Below, piece after piece: positions 21,895 through 31,367 of a stretch of DNA of 37,837 nt. The first letter of the stretch is position 1, and each line of letters opens with the position of its first letter. Position numbers and translations under genes: made by a program. The DNA is from Candidatus Parvarchaeota archaeon (GTDB lineage: Archaea > Nanobdellota > Nanobdellia > Parvarchaeales > Parvarchaeaceae), in assembly GCA_023269965.1 (NCBI GenBank), contig JAGDXU010000022.1, forward strand, positions 1 to 37,837. The letters are read 5' to 3'. The notes under the pieces are model-generated. The model saw only the letters and a program-made list of their open reading frames with translations. It did no database searches and was not told where the DNA came from.

Positions 21895-22269
21895 CTAGTC
21901 CTCTGATAATTTTATTTTAAGGGCTTTTTCTAATTTTCTTGTAAGGTCTATTCTAGGGATTATTTTTCCATTTATAACTTTATTCAGCTCATCTATCGGA
22001 GTCTTAGTCTCCTTGCTTAATTCCTCTACACTTATATTCCTTGATCTTATTGCTTCTTTGATTTTATTAGAAAAGTTAAAGTCTATATCCTCTCCATATA
22101 TATCCTCTATATTCAAGTCCTTTCTATTCATCGACTCCTCTTTGCCTTCTACTACCTCAGAGAGTATCTTCCCTCCTTTTGCGCAGTTTGAGCATGCTAT
22201 GAACACTGATCCCTCTATCTCGACTTTGTAGAATTTCTTATCGCTTAATCCACAGATCTCACAGTTCAT
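21895..22269 (-). CDS. Multiprotein bridging factor aMBF1
   Basis: aMBF1 is the archaeal orthologue of eukaryotic MBF1, a helix-turn-helix protein that binds the small ribosomal subunit and the transcription machinery. The 124-residue protein has an N-terminal zinc ribbon with Cys3-x2-Cys6 and Cys26-x2-Cys29. A flexible linker follows (residues 40-62). The C-terminal HTH reads FSNKIKEAIRSRNISVEELSKETKTPIDELNKVINGKIIPRI, here described in parts, with the recognition helix in PIDELNKVINGK. It begins 1 nt after the pheT stop, so it is part of the pheS-pheT transcript. Confidence 0.9.
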   Translation of the reverse strand: MNCEICGLSDKKFYKVEIEGSVFIACSNCAKGGKILSEVVEGKEESMNRKDLNIEDIYGEDIDFNFSNKIKEAIRSRNISVEELSKETKTPIDELNKVINGKIIPRIDLTRKLEKALKIKLSED

Positions 22270-22270
22270 C

Positions 22271-23917
22271 TCAAACCTCTATTATTTTGTCGAGGAATAA
22301 CTCAGCCACACTAGCTGGGAATGATATGTTGAATTTGTTTAAAACACGGGGGTGTAACTCGCCTATCACACCTATTTTTTTATCGTTGTACATTATATCT
22401 CCATATCTACCGCTTATAAATGTCTGTTTAAGATCTTCATTTTCAGATACTTTGAACTCGTCTATGTTGAATATGTCTGAAAGGACAATCTTCACAACAG
22501 CTTTTACATCGCTGAAGTTGGCATCCACTCCAGAATAGACTATAGCCAGATGCAGCTTGTTTGAGAAGTTCGTGTCAGAGCTAGGATCTAACTCTACAAC
22601 ATAACCTATATCAAACAGCTTTTGTGGGAATTTCCTATTTATGTTGTTGGATATAAATCTCAAAATTTCCGGGACTACAAGACGCCTCGTCATGCTTATC
22701 TCTGAGCTCCTTGATTCAGACAGCTTTGCATAGTTCTCTCTCTTTAATCCCATATTATCAAATTGGATAGTTTCATTTGTCAAAACGTTCGAATCTAATT
22801 CCTGGTACCCTGCTCCAGTCATCCTATTTCCTATAAAATCGGATAATCTGCTTTCTTTTAGTTTTTCACCAGTGAAGTAAGTCTTTACAGGCAAAGGTTC
22901 TAGATTTGAGACCCCATAAAATCTCAGAATGTCGTCAATTATGTCAACTTGGCTTATAACGTCGTCTCTGTAAAATGGAATCTCTAACGCGTAAATACCT
23001 TTCTCAAATTTTACATTGTAATCAGCGTATCTAAGTAGTTTTACTACCTCTTCTGCACTTACAGCTTTCCCCATAAGATTTTCTAAATCCCCATGTCTCA
23101 AGCGCATTTTTGTAGGTGAAAGAGTCAAACCAGTATCTATATCTTTTGTCTGATATTTTACCTTAAGTACCTCTATATCACCAATCATTGAGAGGTTGAA
23201 TATTAAGGCCTTGGTTGCAGAGTTTACTGATTTCTTTGACACACCGGTTATGTCTATGAGGATGTTCCTTGTGTTCTTCTCTATTGAGTATTTGTCCGCG
23301 TTTATTATCGGTGGCAAAGCCATTATATCCCCATTAGAGGTCTTCCATATTATTGGCTTTTCTGGACTGATCTTACCGTACCATATCCCAGCGTCTGTGC
23401 TGTTTAGTATCTCATCATAAGTTTTTTCATTGGCGTAACTTAATGGCGTAAATTTTATATTCTCTTTTTTTTCGTGTCTGTATACTATTGGAAATCCTAT
23501 TTTATCGTAATCGAAGAGCCCTATAGCAGCCATCCCCCTTCTTCTACCTATAACTAGATCTACTTTGTTTTGTATCTCAACCAACTCACTTGCTCTTTCT
23601 CCAAGTTCTTTTTTCAGCCTCAATAGAAGACAGTTCACAAATGGCCTTTCAGTCTTCTCCACTGATATGCTTATCCCTTCATTTATCTTTGGGTCTTTCA
23701 CATTTATTGGTTTGTGTATAAGCTGTGATAGCAGTCTGGCAAGGCCATACTTTGATATCAATTCCGCCCTGTCAGAGGTAGTTTCAAAGTTTAGTTCATC
23801 TCCGTTTATATCTAGATCTAAGCCGTATTTGAAGGCTATATCTGAGTATTTCTCTTTAGTCAGCTTTTTCCCTAAGAGTTTATTCATCTCATCTATCGAA
23901 GTATTTATCATCACCAT
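22271..23917 (-). CDS. pheT: Phenylalanyl-tRNA synthetase beta subunit
   Basis: PheT is the non-catalytic tRNA-binding subunit of PheRS, with a B3/B4 editing region in its N-terminal part and a catalytic-like domain at the end. The 548-residue length is that of the short archaeal/eukaryotic form, not the 800-residue bacterial form. Recognisable pieces are the B3/B4 segment (residues about 100-250), a B5 domain near residue 275-345 (IDIIDDILRFYGVSNLEPL) and the class II-like core ending YGDIMYNDKKIGVIGELHPRVLNKF. Either the ATG at 23917 or the one at 23911 may be used. It follows pheS by 5 nt and is followed by aMBF1. Confidence 0.93.
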   Translation of the reverse strand: MVMINTSIDEMNKLLGKKLTKEKYSDIAFKYGLDLDINGDELNFETTSDRAELISKYGLARLLSQLIHKPINVKDPKINEGISISVEKTERPFVNCLLLRLKKELGERASELVEIQNKVDLVIGRRRGMAAIGLFDYDKIGFPIVYRHEKKENIKFTPLSYANEKTYDEILNSTDAGIWYGKISPEKPIIWKTSNGDIMALPPIINADKYSIEKNTRNILIDITGVSKKSVNSATKALIFNLSMIGDIEVLKVKYQTKDIDTGLTLSPTKMRLRHGDLENLMGKAVSAEEVVKLLRYADYNVKFEKGIYALEIPFYRDDVISQVDIIDDILRFYGVSNLEPLPVKTYFTGEKLKESRLSDFIGNRMTGAGYQELDSNVLTNETIQFDNMGLKRENYAKLSESRSSEISMTRRLVVPEILRFISNNINRKFPQKLFDIGYVVELDPSSDTNFSNKLHLAIVYSGVDANFSDVKAVVKIVLSDIFNIDEFKVSENEDLKQTFISGRYGDIMYNDKKIGVIGELHPRVLNKFNISFPASVAELFLDKIIEV

Positions 23918-23922
23918 ATTAG

Positions 23923-25434
23923 TCAGTCAAGTATAGACGCAGTTTTTACACCTCTTAAGAAATTCAAATCCGTGTAGGGGTTATAAAGTTGTCGTATATC
24001 CTCCAAATTTAACCTCAAAGCTAAAGCCCTCTCTAGCGCAAAACCCCACGCTATCACTCTCCTCTTTATTCCGAATGAGATTAGCGTCTCCGGTCTGAAA
24101 ACACCCGAGTTTCCTATCTCTACCCATCTTTTTAATTTTTCATTGAATCCCTGTATCTCTAAACTGGGCTCCGTGTAGGGGTTATAAGTGGGTTTTACTC
24201 GTATCTGTTTTATCCCTAGTTTTCCATAGAATTCATAGAAATAGCCAATTAAATCTCTCAAATTTAGGTTGTCATCATAGACTATCCCTTCTATCTGATA
24301 GAACTCAGGAAGATGAGTTGGGTCGTTCGTCTCATTTCTGAAGACTTTGCTGACTGAAAAATATTTCGCAGGTCGATCCTTATTCTTTGAGATTAAATTA
24401 TGGATATACCTAAACGTAGTTGCTGTAGTGTGTGCGCGTAGTATCACGTTGTCACTGGAAGAAACATCAAATTCTGATCTATAGCCTAATGATAAGTCAA
24501 AGTCATTATCCTTGAATCCATTCTCATAAGTCTCCTTTATCTTCTTAATTAGCTGTTTTTCCAGTTTGGCTTTTGCGTCTTTTACATAAAATGTATCCAA
24601 TATCTCCCTGTCAGGATGGTCTTGCCTAAACATCATAACATCAAAATTCCAAAATATGCTCTCTGTAAAATTGCTCTTCATCTCTTTAAAGCCCATGGAG
24701 ATCAGATTCTCTTTTACAATAGAGATGAATTCCTTTACAATGTTCCTTCTACCTATTAGGGGTGTTGGTATATTAGAATTGACATCATACCTTCTGAATG
24801 ACAAGCCCTTCCAATTCTCTATAATATCCGGTGTCAATTTATCCACCAGCTTAGCAGAGAACTTATCTGATTTTATCAGTTCCAGACCTTCAGGAGTAGC
24901 GTATAAAAATTCTTTTGTGTTCTCCGAGACGGCTATTATCCCTCTTTTTGTAAATTCTGAGACCAAATCGCCGTTTATATCACCACCTTTGTCAATTCTC
25001 GCTAACAAGCTGGATCTGAGCTCTATTTTTGATTCATCTCCACTTAAGATGATCTTATTGCCGCTTGTTTTTACTACACCCTCTTTCTTGAGTATACCCA
25101 CAGCTACGTTTATCTCATTCTTGTCTAGTCCCAATGCTCCAAGGTCTGAATAATAAATCTCTTTTTTTGAGGAGAGCAACTTCAATACTCTGTACTCTGG
25201 AAGACCATCTTTAAAGTATCTCTTGCCTACTTCTGTTAGCCTATAGTTTACCGTTGTTTCATTCTCAATGTTTATAAGACCCAATGAGAAAAGCTTCCTC
25301 GCAGATGCACGCACTGTATCTAAATCTAGTGGTACCTTATTGGATATGTTGTCTATAGAGGTTCTTTCCTTTGAGCTTAGAAGAACCCTCTTATCATTTT
25401 CACTAAGCGATTCGATTATCCTATCATAATCCAT
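23923..25434 (-). CDS. pheS: Phenylalanyl-tRNA synthetase alpha subunit
   Basis: PheS carries the aminoacylation site. The 503-residue protein has N-terminal winged-helix DNA-binding-like domains (residues 1-190, typical of archaeal and eukaryotic alpha subunits). The class II catalytic core follows. Motif 2 region reads YFSVSKVFRNETNDPTHLPEFYQIEGIV (in parts), then TYNPYTEPSLEIQG, a WVEIGNSGVFRPE segment and motif 3 WGFALERALAL. Active-site residues of the family are all present. Divergent from the Fap7-like gene with two candidate promoters in the 71-bp gap. Start ATG 25434. Confidence 0.95.
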   Translation of the reverse strand: MDYDRIIESLSENDKRVLLSSKERTSIDNISNKVPLDLDTVRASARKLFSLGLINIENETTVNYRLTEVGKRYFKDGLPEYRVLKLLSSKKEIYYSDLGALGLDKNEINVAVGILKKEGVVKTSGNKIILSGDESKIELRSSLLARIDKGGDINGDLVSEFTKRGIIAVSENTKEFLYATPEGLELIKSDKFSAKLVDKLTPDIIENWKGLSFRRYDVNSNIPTPLIGRRNIVKEFISIVKENLISMGFKEMKSNFTESIFWNFDVMMFRQDHPDREILDTFYVKDAKAKLEKQLIKKIKETYENGFKDNDFDLSLGYRSEFDVSSSDNVILRAHTTATTFRYIHNLISKNKDRPAKYFSVSKVFRNETNDPTHLPEFYQIEGIVYDDNLNLRDLIGYFYEFYGKLGIKQIRVKPTYNPYTEPSLEIQGFNEKLKRWVEIGNSGVFRPETLISFGIKRRVIAWGFALERALALRLNLEDIRQLYNPYTDLNFLRGVKTASILD

Positions 25435-25451
25435 ATTAAATTATACATCTG

Positions 25452-25484
25452 TTTATTAATAAGTCTGATTTACGATTTAAAAGC
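25452..25484. promoter_or_regulatory. Divergent promoter pair for pheS and the Fap7-like gene
   Basis: On the minus strand CTTATTAATAAA (25463-25452) is about 24 bp from the pheS ATG. On the plus strand CGATTTAAAAGC (25473-25484) is 28 bp from the ATG at 25506. Both spacings fit leaderless archaeal transcripts, and no Shine-Dalgarno precedes either start. Confidence 0.4.
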
Positions 25485-25505
25485 TTGTGATAACATAAAT
25501 CCAAT

Positions 25506-26021
25506 ATGATAATAGCTTTAACCGGCACGCCAGGGGTAGGGAAACATACAGTTGCTTCATATCTGGCGAAGCAAACCGGGTACAAAATAATAGACTTGAA
25601 CTTGCTGTTGAGGAAGAAGCATATAAAAGAGATATCCATAAGTCAATTGAATAAAATTGTTTCCCCTTTGATAGAGGAGGATTCAATTATAGTTTCGCAT
25701 ATGGCCCACCTGCTTAAATCTAATAAGATAGATCTGTTCGTAGTGCTTAGGTGCAATCCAATAATATTAATAAAGAGGCTGAAGAAGCGTGGCTATTCGA
25801 GTAGTAAGATCCGAGATAACGTTATCTTTGAGATTCTAGATGGGGAGTATATAGAGGCAGTCGAAGCGCATAAAAATGTAGCCCAAATAGACAATTCATC
25901 GGATTATGTTCGGGCATCCAAGCTGATAATCAAATACTTGAAAGGGGGAAGAATAATAGGTGATCCCATAGACTTCAGCGTGTATATGCCACGTGTACTA
26001 AATATCTTAGGCAAAATTTGA
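25506..26021 (+). CDS. Fap7/AK6-type nucleotide kinase, probable ribosome maturation factor
   Basis: The 171-residue P-loop protein belongs to the AK6/Fap7/hCINAP family. The start MIIALTGTPGVGKHTVASYLAK has a P-loop at residues 7-15 (GTPGVGKHT), with His14 where Thr or Ser is more usual in this family. The Asp in IIDLNLLL, the mid-protein VSHMAHLL and the LRCNPIILIKRLKKRGYSSSKIRDNV segment are AK6-like (LID with Arg residues). Archaeal and eukaryotic Fap7 binds uS11 and assists small-subunit assembly. The family call is firm, but the role is inferred. Its stop is 1 nt from the convergent S7 stop. Confidence 0.85.
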   Translation: MIIALTGTPGVGKHTVASYLAKQTGYKIIDLNLLLRKKHIKEISISQLNKIVSPLIEEDSIIVSHMAHLLKSNKIDLFVVLRCNPIILIKRLKKRGYSSSKIRDNVIFEILDGEYIEAVEAHKNVAQIDNSSDYVRASKLIIKYLKGGRIIGDPIDFSVYMPRVLNILGKI

Positions 26022-26022
26022 A

Positions 26023-26658
26023 CTACCTGCTGGCGCCAGCTTGCCTTTCTAATTCTATTCTTTTAGACACTGGAAAAGAAGAATCTGAATTATTAGCAGC
26101 CCCTGTCAGGATCTCGTATAGAGCTTCATCAGCTTTTTTCCCGGTTGCAGACATCTGGAAGGTGCCTTCCGCTATCCATCTCAAAGATAAGTCCACCCTT
26201 CTAAGGGGGGAAACATCTACTTGTTTGGCAAGTCTTTGTCCTGCTATAAGCATAGACATAACCTCTTCTCTAGGTGACGAGTTCTCTATAGCTTTTACTA
26301 ATACTTGTATAGGGTTCTTACCGTCTCGTTCCATTCTTTGAAAGCTCTTGTAAACTATATTGAAAGCAGTGTAGTATCTACCTGACATAAGCTTTGACGT
26401 TCTAAGGTGTTTCTTGCCTTTGTGACCAGGCACCATCAAGTGTGTTATAAGCCTCTCTATTATATTCACCTTAGCTCTTCCAGATTTCTGTTGGGAATAT
26501 AGTCCGGTGCTTCTTGGTATTATAGTCGGCTTTAGATTTATCACGTTCTTAAGGCCCATGTCGTTTATTTCAACGTCATAGCTATACTTGTTCGCAAAAA
26601 GCGGATTAACCTCTGCTTTTTTAATCTCTTCAGTTTCCTTTGATTTTTCAGCTACCAT
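26023..26658 (-). CDS. rps7: Small subunit ribosomal protein S7 (uS7)
   Basis: uS7 organises the head of the small subunit near the E site. The 211-residue protein has the archaeal N-terminal extension and the family core: NLKPTIIPRSTGLYSQQKSGRAKVNIIERL, then HKGKKHLRTSKLMSGRYYTAFNIV (described in parts), VLVKAIENSSPREEV and RLAKQVDVSPLRRVDLSLRWIAEG. It is the last gene of the RNA polymerase/str-type cluster; the usual S10 or translation factor genes do not follow. The convergent Fap7-like gene lies 1 nt away. Confidence 0.95.
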   Translation of the reverse strand: MVAEKSKETEEIKKAEVNPLFANKYSYDVEINDMGLKNVINLKPTIIPRSTGLYSQQKSGRAKVNIIERLITHLMVPGHKGKKHLRTSKLMSGRYYTAFNIVYKSFQRMERDGKNPIQVLVKAIENSSPREEVMSMLIAGQRLAKQVDVSPLRRVDLSLRWIAEGTFQMSATGKKADEALYEILTGAANNSDSSFPVSKRIELERQAGASR

Positions 26659-26660
26659 AT

Positions 26661-27098
26661 CTACCTAACCGGTTTTTGTTTTCTTCCTTTAACCAACTCT
26701 TTTATGGATATCCCATTGACTTTTGTCACTACGAATTTTACCCCTGGGAGGTCTCCTCGGGCACCCTTCTGTGCTCCCCCAATCCTTTCAATCATAACAT
26801 CATTGTGTTCATCTACAAAGGACACACCTTTCGCATATGGTATATAAGCTGTTATGATCTTTCCGTTCTTGGTAAGTTGAACCTTACACGACTTTCTCTT
26901 ACCTGATGATGGTTTCTTAGGTGTGACTTCCACCTTCTCTAGCACTATTCCGTGGGCTTGCGGCGATCCCTCAAAAGGATCATATTTTTTCCACTTGTTA
27001 CTGAATAAAGATTTGCTGTGCTTCTTGCTGAACCTGTACTTTGCCTTTCTTTTCAGCAACGCATTCCCACTGAACAAACCTTTAGTTTTTCTTCCCAT
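26661..27098 (-). CDS. rps12: Small subunit ribosomal protein S12 (uS12)
   Basis: uS12 sits at the decoding site. The 145-residue archaeal form reads MGRKTKGLFSGNALLKRK at the start, DPFEGSPQAHGIVLEKVEV, then KKPSSGKRKSCKVQLTKNGK (equivalent to the KxPNSAxRK motif, altered to SSGKRKS), HNDVMIERIGGAQKGARGD and PGVKFVVTKVNG. The start at 27098 fits known archaeal S12 N-termini; an ATG at 27107 overlaps the nusA stop (ATGA) and would add three residues. rps7 follows after 2 nt. Confidence 0.95.
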   Translation of the reverse strand: MGRKTKGLFSGNALLKRKAKYRFSKKHSKSLFSNKWKKYDPFEGSPQAHGIVLEKVEVTPKKPSSGKRKSCKVQLTKNGKIITAYIPYAKGVSFVDEHNDVMIERIGGAQKGARGDLPGVKFVVTKVNGISIKELVKGRKQKPVR

Positions 27099-27103
27099 AC
27101 ATT

Positions 27104-27508
27104 TCACTTAATATTGATATTACTTATATTAAAATACCTTTCCATAAGGAATTTTATGAGTTTTATCTTTTTGCCGCTTAAATTACTTGCCACTGTTGCT
27201 TCTAAAGTCTTCTGTTTACTTGAATCTACAGCTACATATCCAGATATTAGCTTAATCGGTTTTAGCAGGTTCTCCAAGAATTTAACTGGGTCGTCAGAGT
27301 ATTCCACTATGGTTATATCTTTGCCAAGTAGCTTTTCGATAAGTTTTACAGTTTCGCCGTTCTTTCCAATAGACATCGCAGCCTCACCCATAGGGACAGT
27401 GAATATTATTCTATCCTCTAGGTTTATGCAATCTTTTGGTATCACTCCCGTAGAATTTGAGAATAAGGTTATCAATGATAATACATCGCTGTCAAACTTT
27501 ATATGCAT
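27104..27508 (-). CDS. nusA: Archaeal NusA-like KH-domain transcription factor
   Basis: The 134-residue protein contains the tandem KH domains of archaeal NusA, without the S1 and acidic repeats of the bacterial factor. It shows IIFTVPMGEAAMSIGKNGETVKLIEKLLGKDI (described in parts; the GKNG loop marks the first KH) and a second KH-like region (KKTLEATVASNLSGKKIKL-type residues). Position between L30e and S12 is conserved in archaea. The ATG at 27508 follows the L30e stop by 1 nt; a GTG-initiated reading from 27526 would overlap L30e. Confidence 0.88.
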   Translation of the reverse strand: MHIKFDSDVLSLITLFSNSTGVIPKDCINLEDRIIFTVPMGEAAMSIGKNGETVKLIEKLLGKDITIVEYSDDPVKFLENLLKPIKLISGYVAVDSSKQKTLEATVASNLSGKKIKLIKFLMERYFNISNINIK

Positions 27509-27509
27509 A

Positions 27510-27767
27510 CTACTTCTTGAAACCAATTACAGCCACTTTGAATGATTTTCCGCACAGTATTGACAAAGCCTCACTGTCTTTTTCATATTCTACTTTATCA
27601 ACAGGCAGCGCTTTGATCTTGTTGGCAATCTCATCGGTCAAGTTATTTGCATATACTATCGTGTCTATCTTGCCTTCTTTGGCGGCTTTAACCGTCCTTT
27701 TAAAGCCTATTACAACTTCATTCTTTTTTATCTTTTCGGTCAGCTTTTCCTTCAGTTTTTCTTCCAT
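27510..27767 (-). CDS. rpl30e: Large subunit ribosomal protein L30e (eL30)
   Basis: This 85-residue protein has the L7Ae/L30e fold: [29 protein letters not shown], then the loop region and [14 protein letters not shown] at the end. Archaeal L30e is usually about 100 residues, so this is slightly short. The first 50 nt overlap the rpoA'' end in another frame. Position after rpoA'' and before nusA is the normal archaeal one. L30e binds kink-turn-like rRNA. Confidence 0.93.
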   Translation of the reverse strand: MEEKLKEKLTEKIKKNEVVIGFKRTVKAAKEGKIDTIVYANNLTDEIANKIKALPVDKVEYEKDSEALSILCGKSFKVAVIGFKK

Positions 27768-28848
27768 AATCTAAAGATATCAACTTTACACTACCTGTCC
27801 CTACAGGAACTACTTGGTTAGATATAACATTGTTCGCTACGTATTTGAACTCATCTGTGTCATGCTCCAATGAAGCATTTACCAGGTGTTTCAATGGTAC
27901 CTCGAATGACGCCCTCGCAAGTATAGAACTGGATTCACCTGTTATTCCGTACCTGTTCACGCCCTTCACTTCACCGCTGAAGCACATTGCATCTGCTATC
28001 AACATTATGTGTCTTATGTCGACTGCTAAGCCGACATTTTCAAGTGTTTCGGAAACTTCTTCGATTATTAGGTTTCGTGCTATCTCTATCCCTAAAACCT
28101 CAGCTGTTTCGATTATATCATTAGTCATCGTTCTAGATTGATCAACCTCCTCCATCTTAAGTATATCCTTAAGGTTTGAGCCGACAGTTGTTATCCAATA
28201 TTTTTTATCATCTGTTTCATTTATTATCACTCTACTTATACCCTTAACTCCTGATAGAGTGAGTCCGACTATCTTATTGCGCAGTTTTATCAGCTTTTTG
28301 ACTGAGTCTGCACTTTTATCCTTGATTATTAGGCTATTATCATTTATATCGACATCTAATTTCATGTTGGATAAAAGTTTTTCAATGTCCTTAAGTGTAA
28401 ACCCGTAGCTCTTAATGGCTTCCTTATCAAATAAAAGCGTGACCTCTCTTCTTTTGATATTTATGCTATAGGAACTGATCACATCGCCTGCTTTTATCTC
28501 CATTATCTTGCTTGCAAATTCTGTGGCTTTTTGCTTAGACCCTTCATATTCTTTCTTTAGGTATATCTTCATAGTCGGTGTAGAGATTTCCTTCTTTGCA
28601 TCGAAGATTTCTACCATCCTTGGTAGTCCGGAGGTAGTGTTCAAAGCCGCTATACCCGCTGCGTGCTTTGTCCTCAATGTAAGCTGCGTGCTTGCTTCAC
28701 CTAGACTCTGAGCAGCTATGACGCCCACATCCTCTCCTGGCGTTATAAGTGATCTTTCATATACAGCCTGAAGCTTATCCATATCTGCATCTTTTCCGTA
28801 CTTTTCTATGTACTTCTCCACGTATTTCTTAGGCACATCTAATTTCAT
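27718..28848 (-). CDS. rpoA2: RNA polymerase subunit A'' (C-terminal part of beta'-like)
   Basis: A'' is the C-terminal part of the largest subunit, including the bridge-helix end and the trigger loop. The 376-residue protein has [28 protein letters not shown] (the trigger-loop motif with QSLGE and LRTKHAAG), and [21 protein letters not shown]-terminal parts show [26 protein letters not shown] and [22 protein letters not shown], all conserved across archaea. The end is a charged low-complexity tail ([15 protein letters not shown]) that overlaps the L30e start by 50 nt. Start overlaps rpoA' by 4 nt. Confidence 0.97.
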   Translation of the reverse strand: MKLDVPKKYVEKYIEKYGKDADMDKLQAVYERSLITPGEDVGVIAAQSLGEASTQLTLRTKHAAGIAALNTTSGLPRMVEIFDAKKEISTPTMKIYLKKEYEGSKQKATEFASKIMEIKAGDVISSYSINIKRREVTLLFDKEAIKSYGFTLKDIEKLLSNMKLDVDINDNSLIIKDKSADSVKKLIKLRNKIVGLTLSGVKGISRVIINETDDKKYWITTVGSNLKDILKMEEVDQSRTMTNDIIETAEVLGIEIARNLIIEEVSETLENVGLAVDIRHIMLIADAMCFSGEVKGVNRYGITGESSSILARASFEVPLKHLVNASLEHDTDEFKYVANNVISNQVVPVGTGSVKLISLDYGRKTEGKADRKDKKE

Positions 28849-31367
28849 ATGTTAAGTTCTCCTTTATCACTTAATGATACGTCAAGTCCATCCTCCCCAT
28901 ACATAAACTGTATAATCTTGTTACCTTCCCTCACTGATAAATCATCCGCTACCTTTAAGTCCTGCAGTGCAGATGATAGTCTTCTGTTCATGTAACCAGA
29001 TACAGGTGTCCTTATAACATTGTCCATTAATCCTTCTCTACTACTTCCTGCGTGTAGGAAGAATTCTATCGGATTAAGCCCGTCTCTATAGTTGGATACT
29101 ACAAAGCCCCTAGGTATAAGGCCCATATCGTTTTTCTTGAAGTGTGCGGTTAATCGGCCATCATAACCATTGCTCATACGCGTATCCCTAAGAAGCTGCT
29201 GTCCAATCATACCAGCTGTTGGGAAGAAGTTCATTATGCTCCCCTTTGCGCCTGTTATCATCATATCATCTATTTCATTTGCTTTTTTGTTTATTCCTGC
29301 TCTTGTGGCGTTTCTTATCTTGCCTCTTACCTTGTTAGTCAAAGACAATATATTCTGTTCGACATCCTTATTGTAGTCTTTTAGCATCTTATTTACTTCT
29401 TCATTCGCTTCTTCAAATATGCTATATATCTCCGACATAGTCTTCTCAGGCAAGTCGAAGTTTGCTATGTTGGCGCTTATACCGAACTTAAGCAATGTAA
29501 TGAGCGCTAATCTTGAAAGCTGGTCTATGAATTTTGCAGTTGTCTCTCCCCCATACTGAACGAATAAGTATTGCAATAGGCTTCCATTCTCTTTACCTAT
29601 TGTTGCGCTGTCAATTATACCCCTCTCTAGTTTTCCATTCTTTATGACAACGTACGAATCCTCATCGTTTGAAAACTTATACACAGAGCTTTCACTTTCA
29701 AAGTTCAGGTCTTTCGGCAACAGCATACTGAATATCTCTCTGCCGGTATATGTCGACTTGCTCAGTTTTGCGTCTATCCCTACGAATGTTAGAAAATCTT
29801 CCGCTGTGCTTTTGTCAATTTTGGTTTCCTTTCTAGTTAGAATCGCCGAACCAGAGATGTAATCTTGAGCTGCGCCTATTACTGGTAATCCGTGTCTAGG
29901 CGAGACTATATTGTTCTTTATGTTCATTATAAGTGCAGCTTCTGCAAGAGCTTCTTCTGTCTGTAGAACATGGATATTCATCTCATCTCCATCGAAATCT
30001 GCACCATAAGGAAGCGTTGATGCGGGGTTTATCCTAAACGTCTTTCCATCTAATACTCTAACAGAATGACCCATTATGGACAAACGATGGAGGGACGGCT
30101 GCCTGTTAAACAGGATTATATCACCATTTAGCATGCTTCTCTCGACAATGTACCCGGGCTTAAGCTCGTCCAATATATTTTGAACCGTGCTCTCTGTGAT
30201 TTTTCTTCTTATGCCATCCGGTGTAACTATATAGCTTGCATTTGGATAGCCATCTAGATTCTTTATGAGTGACTTCAGCCTATCAATATTCATTTCAGTT
30301 ACTCTCTCCGGATAAGTGACTTCTTTTGCTATCTGCATTGGCACACCTACTTCATCCAAGCGAATCATCGAATCAGGAGATATTGTAGACCTGGCACTAT
30401 AGTTTGCCCTCTTCCCAAGCGTTGAGCCTCGGAACCGGCCCTCTTTGCCCTTTATCCTGTCCTCAAGGGTCTTAAGTTTCTTTCCAGATTTATGTCTAGC
30501 AATTGGAACCTGCGCTGTTCCGTTTGATATGAAAGTGGTTATATGATACTGGAGTAAATCCCAAAGCTCTTCTATTATGACTTCTGGTGCTCCAGATTTT
30601 ATGTTTTCAGCGAGTCGCTGGTTTGTTCTAACTATATCTGTCAATTTGTGTGTTAGATCGTCTTCGCTTTTCTGTCCGCTTTCAAGTGTTATTGGCGGCC
30701 TTATGGTCACAGGTGGTATCGGTAATACTGTGAATATCATCCATTCCGGCCTTGAGTATTCCTGACTCATCCCTAAAAATTGGAGATCTGCGTCGCTTAT
30801 CCTCTCTAATCTTTCCCTTACGTCACTTGCATTCAATTTCTGGCCATTGTACATGAAGGTATAAGGCTTCTCTAATTTCACTTTGTGTTGTTTTGAGTGG
30901 CAGAATGGGCATGTGTTTATGCTTTTTGCATGTTTGATTAGCTTCCTTACATACCTCTTTTTCCCTAAATCACCTTCTCTTGCTTCTATAGCGTCCATTG
31001 TGATCGTAGCTTTCTTTAAGACAGCCTCAGGTATAAGTATCCTCCCACATGCATCGCAAGTTGCATTCAGCAGGTCATATATCTTTGGTATCATCTTTAT
31101 GTTGAACACTGGTCTTGCAAGCTCTAGGTGGCCAAAATGCCCGGGACAGTCTTTTATTGTGTTGCCACAGGTCCTGCACACTAATCCAGGATCTGTTATG
31201 CCAAGCCTCATGTCTGCTAATCCACCATCAACAGGGAACCCATCTATATCATACAATTCAGATGAGGTTATGGCTACACTGCTCATCTTTTCTATCATCC
31301 TAGGCGAAAGCACGCCGAATTCTATCCCGTATATCTTATTGAAAACAAAATTTGAATCTAATCTCAT
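28845..31367 (-). CDS. rpoA1: RNA polymerase subunit A' (N-terminal part of beta'-like)
   Basis: A' is the N-terminal part of the largest subunit, with the clamp, zinc sites and catalytic Mg loop. The 840-residue protein carries zinc-binding sets [18 protein letters not shown] (with the Cys/His set) and CDACGRIL plus CPFC. The catalytic loop reads [14 protein letters not shown], with Asp457, Asp459 and Asp461 intact; the first residue of the usual NADFDGD is Gly455. The bridge-helix and MRSP-type sequences ([57 protein letters not shown]) follow. Start overlaps the B' stop by 4 nt; the A'' start overlaps its stop. Length is a little short of the usual 870-880. Confidence 0.97.
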   Translation of the reverse strand: MRLDSNFVFNKIYGIEFGVLSPRMIEKMSSVAITSSELYDIDGFPVDGGLADMRLGITDPGLVCRTCGNTIKDCPGHFGHLELARPVFNIKMIPKIYDLLNATCDACGRILIPEAVLKKATITMDAIEAREGDLGKKRYVRKLIKHAKSINTCPFCHSKQHKVKLEKPYTFMYNGQKLNASDVRERLERISDADLQFLGMSQEYSRPEWMIFTVLPIPPVTIRPPITLESGQKSEDDLTHKLTDIVRTNQRLAENIKSGAPEVIIEELWDLLQYHITTFISNGTAQVPIARHKSGKKLKTLEDRIKGKEGRFRGSTLGKRANYSARSTISPDSMIRLDEVGVPMQIAKEVTYPERVTEMNIDRLKSLIKNLDGYPNASYIVTPDGIRRKITESTVQNILDELKPGYIVERSMLNGDIILFNRQPSLHRLSIMGHSVRVLDGKTFRINPASTLPYGADFDGDEMNIHVLQTEEALAEAALIMNIKNNIVSPRHGLPVIGAAQDYISGSAILTRKETKIDKSTAEDFLTFVGIDAKLSKSTYTGREIFSMLLPKDLNFESESSVYKFSNDEDSYVVIKNGKLERGIIDSATIGKENGSLLQYLFVQYGGETTAKFIDQLSRLALITLLKFGISANIANFDLPEKTMSEIYSIFEEANEEVNKMLKDYNKDVEQNILSLTNKVRGKIRNATRAGINKKANEIDDMMITGAKGSIMNFFPTAGMIGQQLLRDTRMSNGYDGRLTAHFKKNDMGLIPRGFVVSNYRDGLNPIEFFLHAGSSREGLMDNVIRTPVSGYMNRRLSSALQDLKVADDLSVREGNKIIQFMYGEDGLDVSLSDKGELNI

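Noticed and set aside
23971..24190. A repeated string (CCGTGTAGGGGTTATAA) about 200 bp apart
   Set aside because: Both copies lie in pheS and encode the recurring peptide YNPYT (YNPYTEPS and YNPYTDLN), so the likeness follows from protein sequence and is not a mobile or regulatory repeat.
25506..25550. GKHT P-loop of the Fap7-like kinase as a broken Walker A
   Set aside because: Adenylate kinases commonly carry GKGT, with the Thr one place further on; Thr15 is present, so function is probably kept.
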